From an uncultured Bacteroidales bacterium (GTDB lineage Bacteria; Bacteroidota; Bacteroidia; Bacteroidales; UBA932): a stretch of DNA of 41,275 bases. Positions within the stretch are counted from its first letter, which is position 1; each line of letters starts with the position of its first letter. The stretch is taken from positions 1-41,275 of the forward strand of contig CAKUPC010000014.1 of assembly GCA_934675095.1 (NCBI GenBank), in the 5' to 3' direction. Positions 32,038-38,922 of this stretch are shown here, in pieces. The notes below the pieces were generated by a model. That model saw only the letters and a list, made by a program, of their open reading frames with translations. It had not been told where the DNA came from and did no database searches. A program made the position numbers and the translations under genes.

Positions 32038-33300
32038 ATGGATATGAGAAAATTAGAATATATATTGGTCTATGTTGTCGCCGTGACAATGATTCTGTCC
32101 TGCGGACAGAGAAAGGGCGGAGATTCCGTCGTCGCGGCAGGGGAGGAAGAACCCGAAATTGTCTGGCCTCTCGGCTTCGCGACGGACACATTGCAGGTTG
32201 ATACGCTCAAGGTCCGCGACGGTCAGACTCTCTCGAAGCTCTTCACCGGCCTCGGGCTTTCGGACAGGGCGGCATACGACCTTGTGCAGGCATCCGACTC
32301 CGTCTTTCCGGCAAAGGCTCTGCGCAGCGGCAAAAGCTGCTTCGCCTACACCGCCGACACACTTGGACTTCGCTACCTCGTCTATGAGAAGGACAGGGTC
32401 AATTCCGTGGTATTCAAGTGTTTCCCGCCTTACGGGGCATGGAACGTCGAGAAGGAGGTCGTGAGGGAGAGGAAATATTCCGACGTCACGATCAATTCGT
32501 CCCTGTGGGTGGATATGAAGAACGCCGGAGCGTCGCCGCTGCTGATTCTCTCCCTCTCGGACGTGTATGCGTGGACAGTAGATTTCTTCGGGCTTCAGAA
32601 AGGAGACAGGTTCAGGGTTGTCTATGACGAAAGGTCCGTTGAGAATGAGGTTCTCGACATCGACACCATCCGCGTCGCCCAGTTCATCCGCGACAACGAC
32701 ACCCTTGCCTGCTATATGTTCAATCAGGGCGACGGCGGCAACATCTACTGGAACGAGAAGGGGGAGAGTATGCGCAAGGCCTTCCTCAAGGCTCCGCTGC
32801 ATTTCACGAGAGTAAGCTCCGGATTCTCCTACGCCCGCAGGCACCCTGTCACGCGCCGCGTCCAGCCGCACACCGGAGTCGATTACGCCGCTCCGAAAGG
32901 CACTCCGGTGATGTCAATCGGAGACGGCACCGTGCTGTCAGTCAAGTATGAGGGAGCCGGCGGCAATACCGTCCGCATCCGCCACAACAGCGTCTATACC
33001 ACCGCCTACCTCCACCTCAGCGGCTACGGCAAGGGCATCCGCGCCGGCGCCCGTGTCCGTCAGGGGCAGGTCATCGGCTATGTAGGCTCCACCGGCCGCT
33101 CCACCGGTCCCCATCTCGACTTCCGCGTCTGGAAAAACGGCTCGCCCGTCAACCCGCTCAAGATGCAGTCCCCTCCCGCCGAACCCCTCCGCCCCGACTT
33201 CCGTCCCCAGTTCGACTCCGTCAAAATGGTGATGAACAGGGAACTTGAGTCGCGTTTTCAAATAAACGACGATTCTGTCATTTCGAGCGGAACGGAGTGA
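32038..33300 (+). CDS. M23-family peptidoglycan-directed lipoprotein (LytM-like), one zinc ligand changed
   Basis: Predicted envelope lipoprotein of 420 residues. ATG 32038 (or 32044) is chosen because it places a hydrophobic segment and lipobox ILSC (Cys22) at the N-terminus; the frame is open further upstream without signal character. Residues about 55-240 resemble the N-terminal part of OapA/NlpD-like M23 proteins ('VRDGQTLSKLFTGLGLSDRA'). The M23 domain (about 255-370) has His278-T-G-V-Asp282, His326 in YLHL and His359-L-Asp361, where the usual motif is HxH: the second His is Asp. It may still bind zinc, or act as a non-catalytic activator like EnvC/NlpD. Divergent from mraZ. The last codons, VISSGTE and the stop, lie in an interspersed repeat. 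Confidence 0.88.
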   Translation: MDMRKLEYILVYVVAVTMILSCGQRKGGDSVVAAGEEEPEIVWPLGFATDTLQVDTLKVRDGQTLSKLFTGLGLSDRAAYDLVQASDSVFPAKALRSGKSCFAYTADTLGLRYLVYEKDRVNSVVFKCFPPYGAWNVEKEVVRERKYSDVTINSSLWVDMKNAGASPLLILSLSDVYAWTVDFFGLQKGDRFRVVYDERSVENEVLDIDTIRVAQFIRDNDTLACYMFNQGDGGNIYWNEKGESMRKAFLKAPLHFTRVSSGFSYARRHPVTRRVQPHTGVDYAAPKGTPVMSIGDGTVLSVKYEGAGGNTVRIRHNSVYTTAYLHLSGYGKGIRAGARVRQGQVIGYVGSTGRSTGPHLDFRVWKNGSPVNPLKMQSPPAEPLRPDFRPQFDSVKMVMNRELESRFQINDDSVISSGTE

Positions 33301-33316
33301 AGCCGAGAAATCTCTA
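33277..33316 (+). repeat. Copy B of short interspersed repeat, between convergent genes
   Basis: It begins GTCATTTCGAGCGGAACGGA and continues GTGAAGCCGAGAAATCTCTA. The first 24 bases encode the end of the M23 protein (V-I-S-S-G-T-E-stop), and the last three bases overlap the stop codon of the convergent WbqC-like gene (33314-33316). So it occupies the whole 13-nt gap and both gene ends. Confidence 0.75.
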
Positions 33317-34045
33317 CAGCTTTTTCAGGTAACTGATGCTGTCCGGGCCTTCGTTGAAGAGGAGGTCCATGATGGAGAGGTTCGGGATGAAGCCGTGCTT
33401 GGGGGAGAATACCTGCCAGTAGGGTCTGGCGAGGCCGAGGTCCTGCAGGATTGTGTCGGGGCGCTTTGGGTGAATGGCTTCGCGCAGGTCGGCGGCTGTA
33501 TTGCCGTCGATGATGACTGAGGCGTAGCCGGTCGTGCCGGAGCCTCGGCTGTTGGCGGCGGCGTTGTCCGCTTCGTATGTCTTCGGGGAAATCCACTCTG
33601 TCGTGAAACGGAGTTCTGCGGGAATGCCGGCCTTGCGGAGGAAGAAGCGGAGGATTTCGGTGTTGAAGTCGAGCATGAGTTCGGGGCGGGCGTCGAGAAT
33701 GGCGAAGAGCTCGTCCTGATAGTACTCGAAGTAGGGGGAAGTACGGTAGGCGGAGACAATCGCCCGTTCATGGCGCGTGAGCCAGTCTGTCTTCCAGTCG
33801 ATGCGCATCCGGGATATGGGCTTGCCGAAATCCTCGTGACACACTGGATAGTTCAGCGTCTGCGCCCCGTCCGCGGCATAGAAGCGGCAGCGGTTCCTCC
33901 ACGACTGCTTCGCGTAGTGCTCGCAGGCCTCGATATAGACGACCGCAGGCTCAACTCCGGTCACCCCGGAATCGAACCTGCATTCATTCGCTATCGCCGC
34001 CACATACCCAATCGGTGGGAAATATGCTGTTGAGAGAAGTAGCAT
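33314..34045 (-). CDS. WbqC-like family protein
   Basis: 243-residue cytoplasmic-looking protein matching my recollection of the WbqC-like family (PF08889): 'LLSTAYFPPIGYVAAIA' at the start, 'VVYIEACEHYAKQSWRNRCR' (35-54) and 'FYADGAQTLNYPV'-like ('FYAADGAQTLNYPV'), with a conserved 'DWKTDWLTRHERAIVSAYR' block and 'SPYFEYYQDEL'. The biochemical role is not settled; the name comes from an O-antigen locus gene. The ATG overlaps the lpxA stop by one base (TAATG), giving translational coupling with lipid A synthesis, which supports an envelope polysaccharide or LPS role (inference). Convergent with the M23 gene across an interspersed repeat. Confidence 0.75.
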   Translation of the reverse strand: MLLLSTAYFPPIGYVAAIANECRFDSGVTGVEPAVVYIEACEHYAKQSWRNRCRFYAADGAQTLNYPVCHEDFGKPISRMRIDWKTDWLTRHERAIVSAYRTSPYFEYYQDELFAILDARPELMLDFNTEILRFFLRKAGIPAELRFTTEWISPKTYEADNAAANSRGSGTTGYASVIIDGNTAADLREAIHPKRPDTILQDLGLARPYWQVFSPKHGFIPNLSIMDLLFNEGPDSISYLKKL

Positions 34046-34860
34046 TAGTCCATTTCACCTTTGGAGGTGTTCACTGGACCCTTTATGATTCCACGGCTGG
34101 ACTTGCGTATAAACTCGAGTATCGTCCTCTTCTCCTCGCTGTCCGGGAATCCGATTTCAATCTTGTCGAGCGCGTCGCTGACATTCATCCCCGAGTTGTA
34201 GATCACGTCATACATATCCTTGATGTTGCGGATCTGCTCGGAAGTGAACCCGCGCCTGCGGAGTCCAACGAGATTCACGCCCGCGTAGGTGAGCGGGTCG
34301 CGGCCGCAGAGAACATACGGCGGAATGTCCTTGTTGATTTTCGAGCCGCCGCCGACCATCGCGTGCTTGCCGATTTTCGAGAACTGGTGTGCCACGGTGC
34401 TTCCTCCGAGGATTGCCCAGTCGTCAACGTCGGTCTCTCCCGCGATGCCCACATAGCTTACAAGAATGCAGTGCTCGCCGACCGTACAGTCATGGGCGAC
34501 GTGCGTGTAGGACATCAGCAGGGTGTTGCTGCCGACCTTGGTCACGCCCTTTCCGCTGGCCTTGGTTCCGCGGTTGATGGTCGCGCACTCGCGGACGGTC
34601 ACGTTGTCTCCGAGCTCGACATAAGTCACCTCGCCGTCAAACTTCAGGTCCTGCGGGATGGCTCCCACAACAGCTCCCGGGAACACGCTGCAGTTCTTTC
34701 CCATCTTCACATAGTTGAAAATCGTGGCGTGCGGAAGAATCTTGCAGCCGTCGCCGATTTCCACGAACTCGTCGATATATGCGTATGGCCCGATTTCAAC
34801 GTTCTCGCCAATCTTCGCGTTCGGATGAACGCACGCAAGCGGATGGATTGTTGTGCTCAT
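34045..34860 (-). CDS. lpxA: Acyl-ACP--UDP-N-acetylglucosamine O-acyltransferase LpxA
   Basis: Cytoplasmic enzyme adding the first 3-hydroxyacyl chain to UDP-GlcNAc in lipid A synthesis. 271 residues with a left-handed beta-helix of hexapeptide repeats ('IGENVEIGPYAYI', 'IGDGCKILPHATI' and so on). The 'THVAHDCTVG' segment carries His123, equivalent to catalytic His125 in E. coli; 'GGSTVAHQFSKIGKHAMVGG' and 'GVNLVGLRRRGFT' are typical. It follows lpxC after 8 nt and overlaps the next gene by one base. Confidence 0.97.
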   Translation of the reverse strand: MSTTIHPLACVHPNAKIGENVEIGPYAYIDEFVEIGDGCKILPHATIFNYVKMGKNCSVFPGAVVGAIPQDLKFDGEVTYVELGDNVTVRECATINRGTKASGKGVTKVGSNTLLMSYTHVAHDCTVGEHCILVSYVGIAGETDVDDWAILGGSTVAHQFSKIGKHAMVGGGSKINKDIPPYVLCGRDPLTYAGVNLVGLRRRGFTSEQIRNIKDMYDVIYNSGMNVSDALDKIEIGFPDSEEKRTILEFIRKSSRGIIKGPVNTSKGEMD

Positions 34861-34868
34861 ATTTCTTT

Positions 34869-35777
34869 CTATTTTATTTTTTCTCTGACCATTTTTGCAA
34901 CGGTAGTATTTATGGTGTGCCCCGATTTATATGCCGTCACCTTCGCCTGCAGGAAACCTCCCGTCAGACGCAGGTCGCCGATGAGGTCAAGCAGCTTGTG
35001 GCGGGCGCACTCGTTGTCGAAATGCAGCGACTCGTTGAGGTAGCCGTTCTTCACCTGGAGCTCCGGCTTGCCGATGTGGCTGCACACGTTCTTCAGCTGC
35101 TCCACCGTAATGGGGTGCTCCACAATCACGAGGGCGTTATCCACGTCACCTCCCTTGATGAGGTTGTTCGCGAGCAGATACTCCACCTCGTGGAAGAAGC
35201 AGAAGGTGCGGCAGGCGCTGATTTCGCGGATGTAGTCCGTGCCGGCGTCGAACCTTGCGCTCTGGACTCCGAGAACGCGGGAGTTGAAGTCAATCGTGAT
35301 GTCATAGCTGAACGTGTCCGCCGGCTCGATTCTGAGGAATGCTCCCGTTTCCGGATTCTTGTATTCAACTGCCTCTTTCAGCGTCACATAGTGTCTCGGC
35401 GCGTCCTGCTCCGCGAGCCCGTCAGGAGCGATGGCATCGACATACGGTTTCGCGCTTCCGTCCATGATCGGAACCTCGGCGCTGTCGATGTCAATCAGTA
35501 CATTGTCAACTCCCAGGCCGGTAAGCGCCGAAAGAAGGTGCTCGATTGTTCCGACTGTGGCCTCTCCGGATGAGATTGTGGTGCTGCGTGCCGTCGATGA
35601 CACGTTCTCCGCGAGTGCGTCAACCGTCGCCTCCGGACCGATGTCCGTCCTTACAAAACGGATTCCCGTGTCGGCCGGCGCCGGCTTCAGCGTCATCGTC
35701 ACCGTTTTCCCGCTGTGCAGACCCTTGCCATGGAAAGTATATTCCTTTCTGAGCGTATTCTGTCTTTTCCCTGTCAT
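34869..35777 (-). CDS. lpxC: UDP-3-O-acyl-N-acetylglucosamine deacetylase LpxC, not fused to FabZ
   Basis: Zinc deacetylase catalysing the committed step of lipid A synthesis. ATG 35775-35777 gives a 302-residue protein (MTGKRQNTLRKEY); a GTG 15 nt upstream is in frame. Active-site residues are present: Glu79-His80 in GTIEHLL, His260 and Asp264 in RHKLLDLIGDL, and His287 in KSGHTINT. The length is that of free-standing LpxC. Many Bacteroidetes encode LpxC joined to a FabZ dehydratase; here the frame stops right after LpxC and lpxA begins 8 nt later, so FabZ must be elsewhere. A promoter and a C8 tract lie in the gap upstream. Confidence 0.96.
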   Translation of the reverse strand: MTGKRQNTLRKEYTFHGKGLHSGKTVTMTLKPAPADTGIRFVRTDIGPEATVDALAENVSSTARSTTISSGEATVGTIEHLLSALTGLGVDNVLIDIDSAEVPIMDGSAKPYVDAIAPDGLAEQDAPRHYVTLKEAVEYKNPETGAFLRIEPADTFSYDITIDFNSRVLGVQSARFDAGTDYIREISACRTFCFFHEVEYLLANNLIKGGDVDNALVIVEHPITVEQLKNVCSHIGKPELQVKNGYLNESLHFDNECARHKLLDLIGDLRLTGGFLQAKVTAYKSGHTINTTVAKMVREKIK

Positions 35778-35846
35778 GTCAATTCCTGTCACCGGTTCGG
35801 CTCTTTCCGCGCCGGCTTTTTTATAATACCATTCTTTACTCTGCTG

Positions 35847-35854
35847 CCCCCCCC
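35847..35854. other. C8 homopolymer tract in the lpxC leader
   Basis: Eight C on the plus strand (G8 in the lpxC transcript), between the predicted lpxC promoter (35898-35905) and the lpxC start (35777). A length change could alter leader structure but not the reading frame. Confidence 0.7.
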
Positions 35855-35897
35855 TCAGGAGCCAAGCACAAAGTGATTCTCAAAATAATTCGGGGCG

Positions 35898-35927
35898 CAA
35901 AGGTAAGCAAATTTTTGATAACGCAAT
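35898..35927 (-). promoter_or_regulatory. Putative promoter of lpxC-lpxA-wbqC-like
   Basis: Minus strand -7 TACCTTTG (35898-35905) with an imperfect -33 ATTG (35924-35927) at 18-nt spacing, overlapping the lpxD stop codon. It would give lpxC a leader of about 115 nt. Confidence 0.55.
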
Positions 35928-36922
35928 CATTTGCCTCCCTTCCCGTTCCTTCTGAATACCGCGTAGGCCCGCAGGAAATCCCTGTGCGGGATGCCCGGCG
36001 TTCCGAAAAGCACCTCGCCCTCCTTCTTGAGGTTGCCTATGAGACCTGTCTGAGCTCCGAGAGTCGTATGCGCGGGGACTTTCAGCCCGTTCGCGATGCC
36101 GGCCTGACCCGCGAAGATGCAGTGCTCGCCGACCTTCGTGGAACCGGCTATGCCAACCATCGCGCTCATCACCGTGTTCTCTCCCACCTCCACATTGTGC
36201 GCAATCTGGCAGAGGTTGTCAATCTTCACTCCCTTGTGGATAATCGTGGAGCCCATCTGGGACTTATCCACGCAGGTGTTCGCCCCGATTTCCACATTGT
36301 CCTCGATGATGACGTTCCCCGTGTGCTCGATTTTCCTGTATGTCCCGTCAGGAAGCGGCGCGAATCCGAAACCGTCGGCTCCGATGACCGCGTTCGCATG
36401 GATAATCACGTTGTCGCCGAGCACCATTCCCGGATAAATCTTCACCCCCGGATAGAGTATGCAGTTCTTGCCGATTGTCGCGCCGTCGCCGACATAGACC
36501 TGTTCGTAAATCTTAGTGTAGTCGCCGACCTTCGCCTTCTTTCCGATATATGTGAAATCGCCGACATAGACCTTTTTGCCTATCTTCGACGAAAATGCGA
36601 CGTGACAGTGAAATCCGCGGTGACGGTAATATTTCTTCTTCTGCGCCGTGACGTATTCGAGAAGCGCCGCGACCGCCGAATATGCGTCATCCACCCTCAC
36701 GAGCGTCGCCCCGACCTCTTTTTTCGGCACGAATGACTTGTTCGCGAGGATTATCGTAGCCTTGCTCGTATAGACATATTCCTCATATTTCGGGTTTGCG
36801 AAGAACGATATTGCCCCCGGCTTTCCGCTCTCTATTCTCGCGAACGTCGTCACCAGGGCTTCCTTGTCGCCATCGACCTCGCCTCCCAATATTTCCGCTA
36901 TCTGTCCTGCAGTCAATTCCAT
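35927..36922 (-). CDS. lpxD: UDP-3-O-acylglucosamine N-acyltransferase LpxD
   Basis: Cytoplasmic acyltransferase adding the N-linked 3-hydroxyacyl chain after LpxC. 331 residues: N-terminal uridine-binding domain (about 1-100, '[15 protein letters not shown]'), a hexapeptide-repeat beta-helix (about 105-300) with the LpxD signature GADGFGF (181-187), His242 in IAHNVEVG corresponding to the catalytic His239 of E. coli, and a C-terminal basic helix. Transcribed from a promoter in the 157-nt gap shared divergently with rimP. Confidence 0.96.
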   Translation of the reverse strand: MELTAGQIAEILGGEVDGDKEALVTTFARIESGKPGAISFFANPKYEEYVYTSKATIILANKSFVPKKEVGATLVRVDDAYSAVAALLEYVTAQKKKYYRHRGFHCHVAFSSKIGKKVYVGDFTYIGKKAKVGDYTKIYEQVYVGDGATIGKNCILYPGVKIYPGMVLGDNVIIHANAVIGADGFGFAPLPDGTYRKIEHTGNVIIEDNVEIGANTCVDKSQMGSTIIHKGVKIDNLCQIAHNVEVGENTVMSAMVGIAGSTKVGEHCIFAGQAGIANGLKVPAHTTLGAQTGLIGNLKKEGEVLFGTPGIPHRDFLRAYAVFRRNGKGGK

Positions 36923-36967
36923 AAGCAGAGTTTATTTGTCGATAAATCAGTATTTTTCAAAAAATAG

Positions 36968-36999
36968 TTTGCAAAGGTAATACATTTTTCCTACCTTTG
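36968..36999 (+). promoter_or_regulatory. Promoter of rimP-nusA-infB
   Basis: TTTG (36968-36971), a 20-nt spacer, then TACCTTTG (36992-36999): a full match to the Bacteroidetes -33/-7 arrangement. Transcription should begin near 37003-37006, giving a leader of about 75 nt before the rimP ATG. Confidence 0.75.
36972..36979 (-). promoter_or_regulatory. Putative -7 element for lpxD
   Basis: Minus strand TACCTTTG, identical in sequence to the rimP -7 element and directly abutting the rimP -33 box, 49 nt upstream of the lpxD ATG. No clear -33 TTTG. Confidence 0.55.
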
Positions 37000-37013
37000 T
37001 CGCCGTGAGAGAG

Positions 37014-37039
37014 AAAGGGGACGCAGAGTTCCCTTTTTT
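37014..37039 (+). terminator. Leader hairpin with T-run before rimP; candidate attenuator
   Basis: AAAGGGGA (37014-37021) pairs with TTCCCTTT (37029-37036), eight pairs including one G-T, around loop CGCAGAG, followed by three more T (37037-37039). It begins about ten nt after the predicted transcription start and ends 40 nt before the rimP ATG. The form is that of an intrinsic terminator inside a leader. Confidence 0.5.
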
Positions 37040-37079
37040 CATGCTCAAAAGTGAAAGGTTCACTCCAAATTTTGTTGAA

Positions 37080-37547
37080 ATGAAAATTTCAGAGATTATA
37101 GATGCAGTGGGTCCCGCCGTCGTTGCACGAAAATGCTTTATTGTCGAAATAAATGTTTCGGGGGACAACGACGTGGAGATTGTCATCGAATCCGAAGACT
37201 CGAATGTCGTGCTTGACGACTGCGTGGAAATCAGCCGCCGCTTCGAGGAATGCTTCGACAGGGCGGTCGAGGACTATTCGCTGACCGTGACCTCCGCGGG
37301 GCTTGACCAGCCGTTCAAGGTGCTGAAACAATATCAGAAGGCTGTGGGAACGCAGGTGGAGGCGGCTCTGAGGGGCGGACGGAAGGTAGTCGCGGAACTT
37401 GTCGATGCCGACGAAAATTCGGTGACGCTGAAATACAGCCTGCGCGAAGCCGTCGAGGGGAAGAAGAAAAAGGAGCTTGTGGAACATTGCGACAGGTTCG
37501 GATATGACGACGTCAATTATGTCCGTCCGCATATTGATTTCAAATAA
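37080..37547 (+). CDS. rimP: Ribosome maturation factor RimP
   Basis: Cytoplasmic factor for 30S subunit maturation. ATG 37080 yields 155 residues (MKISEIIDAVGPAV), the size of Bacteroidetes RimP; a GTG at 37005 in the same frame would start at the transcription start itself and adds no family sequence. The N-terminal alpha/beta domain has 'DDCVEISRRFEECFD' and 'YSLTVTSAGLDQPFKVLKQY', the latter corresponding to the conserved 'EVSSPGLdRPL' motif, and the C-terminal SH3-like domain follows. It is the first gene of rimP-nusA-infB, an arrangement conserved across bacteria. Confidence 0.93.
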   Translation: MKISEIIDAVGPAVVARKCFIVEINVSGDNDVEIVIESEDSNVVLDDCVEISRRFEECFDRAVEDYSLTVTSAGLDQPFKVLKQYQKAVGTQVEAALRGGRKVVAELVDADENSVTLKYSLREAVEGKKKKELVEHCDRFGYDDVNYVRPHIDFK

Positions 37548-37569
37548 AAATAAAATAAGTATATATAAT

Positions 37570-38817
37570 ATGGAAAAGATTGAACTGAAGGACGCTTTTG
37601 CGGAATTTAAGAATCAGAAGAACATTGACCGCCCGACGATGATGGGCGTGCTTGAGGATGTTTTCAGAACCCAGCTTGCGAAGATTTATGGCGACGCTGA
37701 CAACTTCGACGTCATAATCAACATCGACAAGGGTGACTGCGAGATTTACTGGAACAGGGAAGTCGTTGAGACAGTGGAGGATCCGAATAAGCAGATTTCG
37801 CTTGAGGAGGTGAACGCCGACGGCGACGACTATGAGATAGGAGAGACCTTCGCGAAGAAAATCGAGATGAAGGACTTCGGCCGCAGGGGCATTCTCAACA
37901 TCAGGCAGAATCTTCAGGGACGCATCATGGACCTTGAGAAGGCCAACCTCTATAATAAATATAAGGATATGGTCGGGCAGCTCTTCTCCGGTGAGGTTCA
38001 CCAGACCTGGGCTAAGGAGGTCATTCTCCTTGACGACGAGGGCAACGAGCTCAAGCTTCCCAAGATGGAGCAGATTCCGGGCGAGCACTTCAAGAAGGGC
38101 GACTCCGTGAAGGCCATCATCAAGTCCGTGGAGATGAGGAACACCACTCCGATTATCACGCTCTCCCGCGTTTCCGACGAGTTCCTTGCGAAGCTCTTCG
38201 AGGCTGAGGTTCCTGAGATTTACGACGGCCTCATCACCATCAAGAAGGTCGTGCGTGTACCTGGGCAGAGGGCGAAGGTTGCCGTCGAGTCATATGACGA
38301 CAGGATTGACCCTATCGGAGCCTGCATCGGCGTGAAGGGTTCCCGTATCATCGGAATCGTTCGCGAACTCCGCAACGAGAACATCGACGTCATCCAGTGG
38401 ACCTCGAACACCCAGCTTCTCATCACCCGTGCGCTCGCTCCCGCGAAGATTTCATCCATCGTCAACGGCGAGGACGGGAAAATCAAGGTCTATATGCTTC
38501 CGGAGGAGGTCACCAAGGGCATCGGCCGCGGCGGCGTGAACATCCGTCTTGCCGGTATGCTCGTGGATAAGGAGATTGAGGTCTGGAGAGAGACTCCTAA
38601 GGTTGAGGCTCCGGACGAGGAGGAGGACTACGACATCCTGCTCGAAGAGTTCGACGACGAGATTGACCAGTGGATTATCGACAAGCTCAAGTCAATCGGC
38701 TGCGACACCGCGAAGAGCGTGCTTGCAATCGACCCTGAAGACCTCGCGAAGAGGGCTGACCTTGAGGACGAGACCGTGGCTGACGTCCGCCGCATTCTCA
38801 GCGCCGAGTTCGAATAG
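37570..38817 (+). CDS. nusA: Transcription termination/antitermination factor NusA
   Basis: RNA polymerase-associated elongation factor affecting pausing, termination and antitermination. ATG 37570 (MEKIELKDAFAEFK) gives 415 residues; the longer frame to 37477 overlaps rimP without family similarity. N-terminal polymerase-binding domain (about 1-125), S1 RNA-binding domain (about 130-200, 'VGQLFSGEVHQTW'), then two KH domains (about 205-350) with 'DPIGACIGVKGSRIIGIVREL' and 'KGIGRGGVNIRLAGML'. The acidic tail ends in a helix-hairpin-helix-like segment. 22 nt follow the rimP stop. Confidence 0.97.
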   Translation: MEKIELKDAFAEFKNQKNIDRPTMMGVLEDVFRTQLAKIYGDADNFDVIINIDKGDCEIYWNREVVETVEDPNKQISLEEVNADGDDYEIGETFAKKIEMKDFGRRGILNIRQNLQGRIMDLEKANLYNKYKDMVGQLFSGEVHQTWAKEVILLDDEGNELKLPKMEQIPGEHFKKGDSVKAIIKSVEMRNTTPIITLSRVSDEFLAKLFEAEVPEIYDGLITIKKVVRVPGQRAKVAVESYDDRIDPIGACIGVKGSRIIGIVRELRNENIDVIQWTSNTQLLITRALAPAKISSIVNGEDGKIKVYMLPEEVTKGIGRGGVNIRLAGMLVDKEIEVWRETPKVEAPDEEEDYDILLEEFDDEIDQWIIDKLKSIGCDTAKSVLAIDPEDLAKRADLEDETVADVRRILSAEFE

Positions 38818-38847
38818 GCCTTATGTGCCGGGGTTTTACGCGCCGTG

Positions 38848-38860
38848 GCCGCCCGGCGGC
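38848..38860 (+). other. GC-rich hairpin in the nusA-infB gap
   Basis: GCCGC (38848-38852), loop CCG, GCGGC (38856-38860), 62 nt upstream of infB. No T-run follows, so it is not a terminator of the usual kind. The rest of the 105-nt gap shows no other feature. Confidence 0.4.
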
Positions 38861-38922
38861 TGAGGGAAGGACGCGGAATGTTGGAGGAAAGTATAAATTG
38901 GAAAGACTATAAGGGGATATAT

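Noticed and set aside
35793..35926. Frameshift at the C8 run separating lpxC from another coding part
   Set aside because: The run lies upstream of the complete LpxC start and outside both lpxC and lpxD; no coding sequence continues across it.
37005..37079. Possible longer RimP starting at GTG 37005, or a leader peptide
   Set aside because: The frame has no stop before the RimP ATG, begins at about the predicted transcription start, and encodes no RimP-like residues; the ATG at 37080 gives the normal length.
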